Of a DNA stretch of 64,000 nucleotides, positions 45,069 through 54,463 are shown one piece after another; positions within the stretch are counted from its first letter, which is position 1, and every line of letters starts with the position of its first letter. This DNA comes from Alphaproteobacteria bacterium (GTDB lineage: Bacteria; Pseudomonadota; Alphaproteobacteria; Micropepsales; Micropepsaceae). The stretch is taken from positions 1 through 64,000 of the forward strand of contig JAFAWQ010000022.1 of assembly GCA_019241645.1 (NCBI GenBank). Reading direction: 5' to 3'. The translations under genes and the position numbers were made by a program. Under the pieces are notes generated by a model. The model made no database searches and was not told the origin of the DNA. It saw only the letters and a list, made by a program, of their open reading frames with translations.

Positions 45069-46097
45069 ATGTCCAACCCGCGAGCCTTGGCAGCCGGTCT
45101 TGTTGCGGCCGTGGTGGCGCCGATTCTGAGTTGGTCTGCCGCAGCAGGGGGGAACCCCGTTTTTTCGACCGTCGATCCGCCGGACGTAACCAGGCGGGCC
45201 AATTCGGGAACGCGCGCGGTTTTCATCAATGGACGCGGAGAGATGGCCGGCTATTACGAAATCGCCGGTGGCTCCGGCGCTCTGAACGGTTTCCTGCGCG
45301 AAGCCGACGGCACCTTTCAGTCTTTTGCCGCGCCGGACGGGTCGACCGACATCTATGTGCACGCGCTGAACGATCGCGGCACGATCCTCGGGAGCTATGT
45401 GGGCAAGGATCTCCGCACCCACGGCTTTTTGCGCAAGCGGAACGGCGGCCTGACCGCCATCGACGTTCCCGGCGCGCGCGAGACATTGGCCTACGCGATC
45501 AATTCCCGCGGAACGGTGGCGGGAACGGCGGACGGCTCAGGCTTTGTGATGACAGCGCGCGGCGCTGTTTCGACGTTCAGGCCCCAGGGTGCTGTCACCA
45601 CCGTGGCATGCGGATTGAATGACGCGGGGGAAGTTGGCGGCGTCTATTTCGACTCGAACGAAGTCGCGCACGGGTTCAAGCGTTCCGCGAATGGCGAGAT
45701 CACCGCTTTCGACGCACCGGGTTCTGCGAAAACGTTCGCGAGCACCATCAGCGGCAGCGGCGATATCGGCGGATATTTTGTTGACGGCTCACACGTGATG
45801 CACGGCTATGTTCGCCACAATGATGGAAGCTTTGCTGCCGCCGATCTACCGAACGCGCAGGAAACCAGTGTGGGCAATCTTAGAGAGGGCAATGCCGCCG
45901 GCAGCTTCAGAGAGGCAGGCAATCGGCACGGCTTCATCCGTGAAGCGAGCGGGACGATGATCAGGATCGATTTCCCAGGCGCGCGATATTCGATGCTTTC
46001 GCAACTGGGCCCGCGCGGCAGCGCTGTCGGTACCTACTACGATTCACACAATGTCTCGCACGGCTTCCTGCTGCGCGGGCCAGCAACGCAGGACTAG
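45069..46097 (+). CDS. Exported HAF-type repeat protein
   Basis: 342 aa from ATG 45069, preceded by AGGAGGAG. A signal peptide (LAAGLVAAVVAPILSWSAAA) is followed by about six repeats of roughly 45 residues, each with the pattern HGFLR-x-G-x-x-IDxPGAxxTxxxxIN-x-G-xVxGxY, for example THGFLRKRNGGLTAIDVPGA and YSMLSQLGPRGSAVGTYYD. These repeats recall HAF-type repeats of secreted proteins and would fit a beta-propeller. The function is unknown. Monocistronic. Confidence 0.7.
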   Translation: MSNPRALAAGLVAAVVAPILSWSAAAGGNPVFSTVDPPDVTRRANSGTRAVFINGRGEMAGYYEIAGGSGALNGFLREADGTFQSFAAPDGSTDIYVHALNDRGTILGSYVGKDLRTHGFLRKRNGGLTAIDVPGARETLAYAINSRGTVAGTADGSGFVMTARGAVSTFRPQGAVTTVACGLNDAGEVGGVYFDSNEVAHGFKRSANGEITAFDAPGSAKTFASTISGSGDIGGYFVDGSHVMHGYVRHNDGSFAAADLPNAQETSVGNLREGNAAGSFREAGNRHGFIREASGTMIRIDFPGARYSMLSQLGPRGSAVGTYYDSHNVSHGFLLRGPATQD

Positions 46098-46133
46098 CCC
46101 AAAAGAAAACTCCGGCCGAAAGGAGGGTCTCGT

Positions 46134-46160
46134 CATGGAGCCTTCTTTTTTACCTCCATG
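46134..46160 (+). terminator. Weak hairpin after the HAF-repeat gene
   Basis: CATGGAG pairs with CTCCATG across a 13-nt T-rich loop and is followed by ATTTTGG. Possible plus-strand terminator, poor compared with the groEL terminator facing it. Confidence 0.35.
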
Positions 46161-46175
46161 ATTTTGGCCATCAGC

Positions 46176-46208
46176 AAACAAAAAGGGCCGGTGCGAACAC
46201 CGGCCCTT
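46176..46208 (-). terminator. Terminator of groESL
   Basis: AAGGGCCGGTG and CACCGGCCCTT form a perfect 11-bp stem with a 4-nt loop. On the minus strand it runs into TTTTTGTTT, about 30 nt after the groEL stop. Confidence 0.94.
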
Positions 46209-46237
46209 TCCTTGTACTCTTGCGCTGAGCGCGGACC

Positions 46238-47947
<1,710 letters not shown>

Positions 47948-47980
47948 AGATTTCTGGTTTCAGATTTCCAACGCGTAGCG

Positions 47981-48301
47981 TCACGCGGCCTTCTTCATCG
48001 GCTTGGTCGGACGGCCCTCGAGGACGCCCATGATGTCGGACTCCTTCATGATCAGGAGCTCCTCGCCATCGAGCTTCACTTCGGTGCCGGACCACTTGCC
48101 GAACAGCACGAAGTCGCCGGCCTTCACTTCGGGAACGACCCGCTTGCCGTTGTCATCGAGGGCGCCAGGGCCCACCGAAATGACTTCGCCTTCCTGCGGC
48201 TTCTCCTGGGCCGTATCGGGGATGATGATGCCGCCGGGGGTCTTCTGATCCTCCTTGACGCGGCGGACGACCACGCGGTCGCCCAACGGACGGAATTTCA
48301 T
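47981..48301 (-). CDS. groS: Co-chaperonin GroES (10 kDa)
   Basis: 106 aa. It opens [20 protein letters not shown], then the mobile loop [26 protein letters not shown] and the roof loop region, and [33 protein letters not shown]. The tail ends PTKPMKKAA. It caps GroEL. First gene of the operon, with CIRCE 69 nt upstream. Confidence 0.99.
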   Translation of the reverse strand: MKFRPLGDRVVVRRVKEDQKTPGGIIIPDTAQEKPQEGEVISVGPGALDDNGKRVVPEVKAGDFVLFGKWSGTEVKLDGEELLIMKESDIMGVLEGRPTKPMKKAA

Positions 48302-48369
48302 TCGGAATTCTCCTCAAATCGTAGTGTTTTCAAGCGCTTGAATGGGAGGCCCTTGCGGCGCCACCCGTG

Positions 48370-48396
48370 GCAGCACTCCTGTTACCGGAGTGCCAA
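48370..48396. promoter_or_regulatory. CIRCE operator (HrcA binding site) of groESL
   Basis: GCAGCACTC, a 9-nt spacer and GAGTGCCAA match the CIRCE consensus TTAGCACTC-N9-GAGTGCTAA in 15 of 18 positions. It lies just downstream of the groESL -10, where HrcA would block transcription until heat shock. Confidence 0.93.
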
Positions 48397-48408
48397 ATGG
48401 ATGCCCGG

Positions 48409-48437
48409 CATATAGTTTTGGGGTCTTGGAGCGTCAA
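48409..48437 (-). promoter_or_regulatory. groESL promoter
   Basis: Minus strand: TTGACG (48437-48432), 17-nt spacer, TATATG (48414-48409). The CIRCE element starts 13 nt after the -10, overlapping the expected start site. Confidence 0.8.
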
Positions 48438-48588
48438 GAGCGCCTCGAAACTAACAATCTTTCGTCCGCTTGAGTGCCAGGTGGGCTGCTTTCCGCCGCT
48501 CCTCCGCCGCCCGAAAAGAAATTTTATTTCGTGCTTGAAACGATAACTTTCATGCGTAAGTGAAATCTGACAGGTCAGGAGATTCTCA

Positions 48589-48912
48589 TTGGGGCTAACG
48601 GGTGACCAGTTGCTGTCGAAGCTTGCGGCGCTCGCCAATCCGCACCGCCTGCGGGTCGTCGCGGCGCTGGCAGCGAATGGCCGGACCTATGTGAGCCAGC
48701 TCGCCCGCGAACTGGGGATCAGCCGGCCGTTGCTGCACCTCCATCTGCACAAGCTGGAGGAAAGCGGTCTCGTCACCAGCAAGTACGAGCTCTCGCCCGA
48801 CGGCAAAGCACTTAATTTCTTCGAGGTCACGGACTTCGCCATCGAACTGACACCGGCCGCCGTCGCGGCTGCGGCCGCGTCACTCTCCGCTCCAAACAAA
48901 TCCGACGAATGA
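48589..48912 (+). CDS. Small winged-helix (ArsR-like) transcriptional regulator
   Basis: 107 aa from TTG 48589, supported by GGAG 7 nt upstream. The winged-helix core is LLSKLAALANPHRLRVVAALAANGRTYVSQLARELGISRPLLHLHLHKLEESGLV, with the recognition helix SRPLLHLHLHKL, and a wing that ends ALNFFEV. No metal-binding Cys pair, so not a metal sensor of the classic ArsR type. It heads a unit with two small membrane proteins (48925 and 49207) and diverges from groESL, which fits local autoregulation. Confidence 0.85.
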   Translation: MGLTGDQLLSKLAALANPHRLRVVAALAANGRTYVSQLARELGISRPLLHLHLHKLEESGLVTSKYELSPDGKALNFFEVTDFAIELTPAAVAAAAASLSAPNKSDE

Positions 48913-48924
48913 AAGGAACCCGGG

Positions 48925-49182
48925 ATGCAACCCTTCTACTATGTCTTGACGCTGACGTTCCTCTTCGGAACGCCGCTTCTGATTTTCGGAATGAAATATC
49001 TCTCGGTTGCCTATCAGGCACGCGCGAAGGCGCAAGCCGACGAAGCCTATCGCGAACTGGCGCAGAAAGCAGCAACCGCCGAATCCCAAAACGGCGCGTC
49101 GCTTGCTGCAATACGCACTGAGCTTTCGCAGATCGGTGAGCGGCTTTCCGCCGTCGAGAAGATTCTCAAAGCCGTCGAATAA
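48925..49182 (+). CDS. Small membrane protein with coiled coil
   Basis: 85 aa. One N-terminal span (YYVLTLTFLFGTPLLIFGMKYL) is followed by an Ala/Glu/Gln-rich coiled coil (residues about 32-84, for example LSQIGERLSAVEKILKAVE). The outline is like PspB but no homology is claimed. AAGGAA precedes the ATG. It starts 12 nt after the winged-helix regulator and is probably one of its targets. Confidence 0.7.
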   Translation: MQPFYYVLTLTFLFGTPLLIFGMKYLSVAYQARAKAQADEAYRELAQKAATAESQNGASLAAIRTELSQIGERLSAVEKILKAVE

Positions 49183-49206
49183 TCGATCAAGAAAGGTGGG
49201 AGTGCC

Positions 49207-49650
49207 ATGACCATTGCAGCCGAATTCCAAACACTCGCTCAAAAAGAAGCCGCACATGATGTTCCGCTGTGGCGCTTGTATTTGTTGCGCCTGCTCTACG
49301 GCGCCATTGCTTTTCTCATGGGGATGCAAATCTGGCCGATCGTGCTGCAGCACGGGACGATGACCGTGATGCGCGGCGTCGCCTTTGCCATGCTTGCGGC
49401 GCTCAGCGCGGTCGCCATCCTTGGCCTTCGCTATCCGCTTAAGATGTTGCCGCTTCTTTTCTTCGAATTGATGTGGAAGGCCATCTGGCTAGCAGCCTTC
49501 GCGCTGCCCGAGGCGCTTAAAGGCCCGCTCGGTCCCGACATGATGGAAACCGTCATCAACACTTCTGTGGGAATCGTTGTGCCGTTGGTGCTGCCGTGGC
49601 GTTACGTGTTCGCCAACTACGTCAAGAAGCCCGGTGACCGTTGGCGATAG
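49207..49650 (+). CDS. Hypothetical integral membrane protein
   Basis: 147 aa with four hydrophobic spans (about residues 25-45, 55-75, 80-98 and 112-132). Notable blocks are LWRLYLLRLLYGAIAFLMGM and FFELMWKAIWLAAFALPE. GGTGGGAG precedes the ATG. No family recognised. Third gene of the regulator unit, 24 nt behind the coiled-coil protein. Confidence 0.75.
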   Translation: MTIAAEFQTLAQKEAAHDVPLWRLYLLRLLYGAIAFLMGMQIWPIVLQHGTMTVMRGVAFAMLAALSAVAILGLRYPLKMLPLLFFELMWKAIWLAAFALPEALKGPLGPDMMETVINTSVGIVVPLVLPWRYVFANYVKKPGDRWR

Positions 49651-49692
49651 TTGCCGCCTTCGCTACGCTGTTGTGGACACAAGGAAGGTGGA

Positions 49693-50724
49693 ATGAAGTT
49701 GCTAACTCACCGTGTTGGCCTGATTGCCAAGGGATTGGCGCTCGCCATTGGACTCGGGACTTCAATTGCAGGTCGTGCCGCGGAACCCACTCCGGCGGAC
49801 AGCGCCGTTGCAACGGCGAACACGCCGGTCGCCGACTATAGCAAGCCCCTTCTGCTGCGGTCGCGCGCCCAGACCGAGGTCATGCTTTCGTCACCGGCTG
49901 GCTATCCGCACCGGATTATGATTTCCGCGCCGCAGGGCGCCGAGCCGAAGGACGGCTATCCCGTTTTCTATATACTGGATGGGGATGCCTGGTTCGCGAC
50001 GGCGGTCGAGATCGTCAAAATGCGCGAATATGAAAAGCTCGATCCGGCAATCGTTGTCGGCATCGGTTACCCTAGCCGTTCCTTCTTCGATGCCTTCGGC
50101 CGTTCCTACGACTTCACGCCGCCCGCTTCATCCGACCCTGACATGGAAGGGATTCCACTTGGCGGTGCAGATGACTTTCTAGCGTTTCTCAACGGGACGG
50201 TGAAACCCTGGGTACAGACGCGCCACCGCGCGAATTCGTCGAGACAGATATTGTTCGGCCATTCGCTCGGTGGACTATTCGCGTTGTACGCACTCTACAA
50301 AGCGCCGGAGAGCTTCGCCGTTTACCTGGCAGCCAGCCCCGACCTGCCATTCTCTGACCATATTATCAAAAAATATGAGCCCGCATTCGCGGCGAATCCT
50401 GCGCGGCGCAGTCCGCGGCTGCTGGTCACCGATGGTGGCTTGGAATCGCATCCCAGCCCGGAATTGACGGACGATTACCGCCGCTTCTACGCGGCGCATC
50501 CCGAAACCCATCCCGGCCAAACCGCGGACCAGGCGGTCCAGGAACTGTTTGCGATGGGAAAAGCCGGCTACGACAAGATCGCGGATACCCGCTCGCTGGT
50601 GGCGCGGCTGGCCCATCACGGCGTTCACGCCAACTTCGTGGACTTCCCGGGTGAGGAGCATATGTCTTCGGCGGTCAATGCGCTTAACCGCGGAATTCCC
50701 TTTGCCTTGCGCCCGGCAAGATAG
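49693..50724 (+). CDS. Exported esterase of the enterochelin-esterase-like fold
   Basis: 343 aa from ATG 49693, preceded by AAGGTGG. A signal peptide (LIAKGLALAIGLGTSIAGRAA) leads to an esterase-D-type alpha/beta hydrolase: YPHRIMISAP, GYPVFYILDGDAWF, PAIVVGIGYP, the nucleophile elbow FGHSLGGLFALYAL, and GEEHMSSAVNALNRG with the catalytic His. This is the IroE/Fes-related group, which hydrolyses siderophore or other esters. No iron-uptake genes are nearby, so the substrate is open. Confidence 0.85.
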   Translation: MKLLTHRVGLIAKGLALAIGLGTSIAGRAAEPTPADSAVATANTPVADYSKPLLLRSRAQTEVMLSSPAGYPHRIMISAPQGAEPKDGYPVFYILDGDAWFATAVEIVKMREYEKLDPAIVVGIGYPSRSFFDAFGRSYDFTPPASSDPDMEGIPLGGADDFLAFLNGTVKPWVQTRHRANSSRQILFGHSLGGLFALYALYKAPESFAVYLAASPDLPFSDHIIKKYEPAFAANPARRSPRLLVTDGGLESHPSPELTDDYRRFYAAHPETHPGQTADQAVQELFAMGKAGYDKIADTRSLVARLAHHGVHANFVDFPGEEHMSSAVNALNRGIPFALRPAR

Positions 50725-50771
50725 CGCGGTCAAATACAGCGGTCTTTAGGCGGACGACGATGGAGACGACG

Positions 50772-51380
50772 ATGCAGAACTTGCCGCGCAAACTCGCATT
50801 GATATTCCTCATGATGGGCACGCTCGCGACGCCCGCGATTGCACAAACGTCGCTCAACGTCCCGCCAGCCACCTACAACATCGATCCCAAGCACACGCAG
50901 ATCATCTTCAGCATCAGGCACATGGGTCTCAGCACATTTTACGGGCGGTTTGGTCAAATCAGCGGCAGCCTGACCTTCGATCCCGCGACCCCGGAAAAAA
51001 GCGCGCTGACGGTGCAAATCGACATGAAGAGTCTCAGCATGCATGTGCCGAAGCTGGACGAGGAATTGATGGCGGACGTGTTTCACGCCGACAAATTTCC
51101 GACCGCCACGTTCGTGGCAACGCAAAGCACCAAGACCGGTGCAAATACCGGGACGGTGACGGGCAATCTCACGATCGCCGGCGTCACCAAGCCTGTGACG
51201 CTGAAGGTCACTTTCAACGGCGGCCGGAATTCTCCCTTCCCGCTGCAGCCCTACCGCGTTGGCTTCGACGCCACCGCGACAGTCAAGCGATCGGATTTCG
51301 GCTTGACCAAGATGATGTGGTCCGGCCTCGTAGGGGACGATGTCGCGTTGATGATCCAATGCGAGCTGGAGAAGAAATAG
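50772..51380 (+). CDS. YceI-family periplasmic lipid-binding protein
   Basis: 202 aa from ATG 50772 with GGAG upstream; an in-frame ATG at 50760 is an alternative. A signal peptide ending TPAIA is followed by the lipocalin-like YceI fold: YNIDPKHTQIIFSIRHMGLSTFYGRF, DMKSLSMHVPKLDEELMADVFHADKFPTATFVA, VTGNLTIAGVTKPVTLKVTF and FDATATVKRSDFGL. Family members bind isoprenoid-like lipids in the periplasm. It follows the esterase by about 50 nt. Confidence 0.94.
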   Translation: MQNLPRKLALIFLMMGTLATPAIAQTSLNVPPATYNIDPKHTQIIFSIRHMGLSTFYGRFGQISGSLTFDPATPEKSALTVQIDMKSLSMHVPKLDEELMADVFHADKFPTATFVATQSTKTGANTGTVTGNLTIAGVTKPVTLKVTFNGGRNSPFPLQPYRVGFDATATVKRSDFGLTKMMWSGLVGDDVALMIQCELEKK

Positions 51381-51414
51381 AACGGGCTGAAGCGCCTGCT
51401 TCGATCATCTCGAT

Positions 51415-52194
51415 ATGGCAGGCTTCTCCGTCGCGCAGAACATGGAAAACCTGGGCCGCTATCTGCGGCGGGCCCGCTTCGTCATGCTGCCGAACCGCTA
51501 TGGCGAAACGCCGATACTTCGGGCGCGATTCAACGATGCGGTATTCGTCTCATTGCGGCATCGCTATCTCTTCACCTCGAACGAGAAGGTCGCGAACTCA
51601 ACCCTGCGCGCCACGTTCCAGTCGCTGGAATGCAATGGCCATCTGCCGCGGCACTACAAGCCGTTCAAGCGCTGGACGGGACCGTTGCTGCAGCCGAGTG
51701 ACATCGGGGAATTCCCTGCGCTGCTGAACGACCCGGGCATTCGGAAGTTCTGCGTCGTGCGTCACCCGTACACGCGCCTCATTTCCTGTTTTCGCGACAA
51801 ATTCGAGCGCGAGCCCAGGGGCGCGGGCTACCGGCGCAAGATGCGTGAGCTTGGCCTGCCATGCCGAAAGAAGCTCGGCTTCGGTGAATTTCTGGAGGCT
51901 GTCTCGCGGCAGCCGCAGCAGCTGATGAATTCGCACTGGCGCATCCAGTACTACAACGTGTTCATGGACCGTATCCACTACGGCGAAATCATCCGCTACG
52001 AGGAGCTTCCGGAGCGCCTGCCGCGACTGTTGACTGAGCTCTATCATAAGGCCGACGCTGGAGCCGTGCTTACGCGGCACCGGCAGGAGAAAAGCTCTGA
52101 CGCGCTGGTGGAACAGTATTTTACACCGGAACTGAAGGCTCTGGCGCACGAGGTCTACGGCCTCGACTTCCAGACCTTCGGCTACGTCCCCTGA
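51415..52194 (+). CDS. Sulfotransferase family 2 protein
   Basis: 259 aa. YLFTSNEKVANSTLRATF (about residues 51-68) is the PAPS P-loop region and FCVVRHPYTRLISCFRDKF (about 115-133) the 3'-phosphate loop, with an IRYEELPERLP segment later. It belongs to the same broad family as the pair at 38477 and 41777 but is only distantly like them. It lies 35 nt after yceI on the same strand. A fifth sulfotransferase-like gene in 16 kb; its acceptor is unknown. Confidence 0.82.
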   Translation: MAGFSVAQNMENLGRYLRRARFVMLPNRYGETPILRARFNDAVFVSLRHRYLFTSNEKVANSTLRATFQSLECNGHLPRHYKPFKRWTGPLLQPSDIGEFPALLNDPGIRKFCVVRHPYTRLISCFRDKFEREPRGAGYRRKMRELGLPCRKKLGFGEFLEAVSRQPQQLMNSHWRIQYYNVFMDRIHYGEIIRYEELPERLPRLLTELYHKADAGAVLTRHRQEKSSDALVEQYFTPELKALAHEVYGLDFQTFGYVP

Positions 52195-52249
52195 AAATTG
52201 GCGGACTGGGAGCAGACGGCCCTCGCACGCGTGATCCTGACCCTATAAG

Positions 52250-53185
52250 ATGCGGCGCAGTGGCTGGGGATGGTGCAACGTGCCTCGCTGGGCGAACGGC
52301 AATAGCGTCAATGTAGTGCTCCTGGGCGGCGTGGCCTTTGTTGCGGCGCTGCAGCTGCATTTGCTGCCGCTGTCGGGCCAGATGCCCGCGATGACGATCG
52401 TGCTGCTGGCCGCGCTGACCGCGCCGCTGCATTACGGTCTGATGCACGAGACCATGCATGGACACCTGTTCGGCCACGAACCGACGGATCGCGCCATCGG
52501 CCGCGCCCTGGGGATCGTGCTCGGATTGCCGTGGGAGACCATGCGGTTCGGGCATCTCGCGCACCACAGCATGAACCGGCACACCTTCGACCGGCCCGAG
52601 GTGCTGGAGCCGGATCGGGCGCGCCTCCCGGCGACAGGTGTATACTATTTCAAGCTCATCGTTGGACATGCCGTGAGCTACGCGCTGATGCCGTTGCCGG
52701 CGCTGTTTCCTGTCAGCACGACTGGACGCGTTCTGGGCCTGATGGGGAGCGGTCCGGGTGTGGATCAGTTGCGCAACCGCGCGCTGGTGACATTCACCAA
52801 CCCGAAGCGCCGCAACGCCATCCGCTTCGATATCGCGGCGATTTTCGCACTCTTCGGCTTTGCGTTCTGGGCCTGGGGCGCCTCATGGCCGGTGTTCGCC
52901 GGCTGCGTCGTTGCGCGATGGAGCGTGCTTTCCTTGCTCGACAATGCGCCGCATTATGGAATGCCGCTTGAGTCCGGATTGGATGCGCGCAACACTTCGC
53001 TACCGGCGGTGGCGCGCCTGCTGGTGATGAATGGAAACTATCATGGCACGCATCATCGCAATCCGCAGCTTCGCTGGCATGAATTGCCGCGCGCCTTCGA
53101 ACATTCCGGCGCGCTGCCGGAAGGCAACTGGCTTGCCGCCGTGGCGCGACAGTTTCGTGGCCTTGTAATCCTGGAATCCCCATGA
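52250..53185 (+). CDS. Membrane fatty-acid desaturase/hydroxylase family protein
   Basis: 311 aa. The three di-iron histidine boxes are present: HETMHGH, HLAHHSMNRH and HGTHHRNPQLRWHE, with hydrophobic spans between them. No Shine-Dalgarno precedes ATG 52250, while TATAAG ends at 52249, so either the message is leaderless or a GTG downstream is used. Family members desaturate or hydroxylate acyl chains or carotenoids. It overlaps the following small gene by 4 nt. Confidence 0.87.
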   Translation: MRRSGWGWCNVPRWANGNSVNVVLLGGVAFVAALQLHLLPLSGQMPAMTIVLLAALTAPLHYGLMHETMHGHLFGHEPTDRAIGRALGIVLGLPWETMRFGHLAHHSMNRHTFDRPEVLEPDRARLPATGVYYFKLIVGHAVSYALMPLPALFPVSTTGRVLGLMGSGPGVDQLRNRALVTFTNPKRRNAIRFDIAAIFALFGFAFWAWGASWPVFAGCVVARWSVLSLLDNAPHYGMPLESGLDARNTSLPAVARLLVMNGNYHGTHHRNPQLRWHELPRAFEHSGALPEGNWLAAVARQFRGLVILESP

Positions 53186-53691
53186 CCGTACCCGCCGTCA
53201 CGACCGACCAAATCCCCGCAGATCAGGCCGAGGAACGGCCGCATTCGCGCTGGACATTCCTGCGCGACGTGCTGGTGTTTCAGCTGAAACTGCTGCTCGG
53301 CAATCTGCACAATCTCGTCTTCGTACCGATCTCGCTGATCGCGGCGGGGGCAGACATCCTGTTTCTATCGGGACGGCAGGGCGCGCGCTTTTACAAGGTG
53401 ATGGAGTGGGCACGCGAAGGCGACGAGGCGATCGGCCTTTACAGCGCGCTCGATGAGAACGCGGAAGTCCAGCGGAGCTACTCGGTCGATGCCGTGGTGG
53501 CGCGCGTCGAGGACATCATCATCGGCGAATACGCCAAAGGCGGAACGGCCGCTACCGTCAAAACGGCCGTGGATCGCGCGCTGGATCGTATACAGCGCGA
53601 AACCCCGGCGAAGCTCGACCCCGAGGACATCATCAAGCGCGCCGCCGAGAAGATTCGCGAAAAGGTGAAACGCCGGACCGCCGCCCCCTGA
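53182..53691 (+). CDS. Hypothetical protein with one membrane segment
   Basis: 169 aa. A hydrophobic region at about residues 28-62 (VLVFQLKLLLGNLHNLVFVPISLIAAGADILF read in two parts) is followed by a soluble helical domain with many charged residues. No family recognised. Translationally coupled to the desaturase (ATGA), so it may serve the same membrane-lipid process; inference from position only. Confidence 0.7.
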   Translation: MTVPAVTTDQIPADQAEERPHSRWTFLRDVLVFQLKLLLGNLHNLVFVPISLIAAGADILFLSGRQGARFYKVMEWAREGDEAIGLYSALDENAEVQRSYSVDAVVARVEDIIIGEYAKGGTAATVKTAVDRALDRIQRETPAKLDPEDIIKRAAEKIREKVKRRTAAP

Positions 53692-53816
53692 AAGCGGCCT
53701 TTCGGCCAGGTTTGGCTGTCATCCAAGTGACAGGATCGTTCATACGACGTTCAGGCGCCGGGCGACATATTCCGGCGCATGGCCCGGAGGGGCGTTGAGA
53801 CGGAGGATTCGGAGCA

Positions 53817-54341
53817 ATGACACGAATGAAGAAGTTTATCGCGGGCGCGATCGCGGCAGCCGGCATTGCCGGCGGCGCGACGCTTGCGACCACGACTCCC
53901 GCCGAAGCGCGGGTCGCGATCGGCATCGGCATCGGCGTGCCGGGTTATTACTATGGCCCCGGCTATTATCCGCCTGGCCCCTGCGGCAGCTATGACTACT
54001 ACTACAGCGGCTATTGCGGCTACCCGACCTACACCGGCGGCGTTTTCCTCGGCGGCCGCTGGGTCTATGGCCCGCATTACTATCGCTGGTGGCACGGCCG
54101 TCCATGGTTCTGGCACCGCGGTGGCTGGCACTACTGGGGCGGTTGGCGTCACGCACGCTGGAACTGGTCGCATCATCCGGGCTGGCGCGGCGGCTGGCAT
54201 GGCGGCCATGGCTGGCACGGTTGGCACGGCCGTCCGCGGATCGGCAACCACGGTTGGCATGGTCGTCCCACTATCGGTAACGTCCACGGGCGCGTGGGCG
54301 GCGTTCACTTCCGCGCCCATGCGGGTGGCCGTCACCACTAG
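53817..54341 (+). CDS. Exported His/Trp/Gly/Tyr-rich protein
   Basis: 174 aa. MKKFIAGAIAAAGIAGGATLA and an A-x-A site (PAEA) give a signal peptide; ATG 53817 or 53826 may be used. The mature chain is low complexity: YYYGPGYYPPG, WWHGRPWFWHRGG, then repeated GWHG units (GGWHGGHGWHGWHGRP). About 25 His suggest metal or heme binding or a cell-envelope role. Two Cys only. Similar short proteins are common in alphaproteobacteria without assigned function. Confidence 0.75.
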   Translation: MTRMKKFIAGAIAAAGIAGGATLATTTPAEARVAIGIGIGVPGYYYGPGYYPPGPCGSYDYYYSGYCGYPTYTGGVFLGGRWVYGPHYYRWWHGRPWFWHRGGWHYWGGWRHARWNWSHHPGWRGGWHGGHGWHGWHGRPRIGNHGWHGRPTIGNVHGRVGGVHFRAHAGGRHH

Positions 54342-54380
54342 GCAGAATCTGCCTTGATTCAGGCAGAGACAAGTGTGATT

Positions 54381-54411
54381 CGACCCCCGGCGGGTGACCT
54401 CCCGGGGGTCG
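54381..54411. other. GC-rich hairpin after the His/Trp-rich gene
   Basis: CGACCCCCGG pairs with CCGGGGGTCG (10 bp, 11-nt loop), 40 nt after the stop. The T tract is poor (GATCGTTCC), so it is at best a weak terminator. Confidence 0.45.
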
Positions 54412-54463
54412 ATCGTTCCAGGCCCGCTTGACCCTGCCGTCGGGCAGGGCGCTAGGGTGCGCG

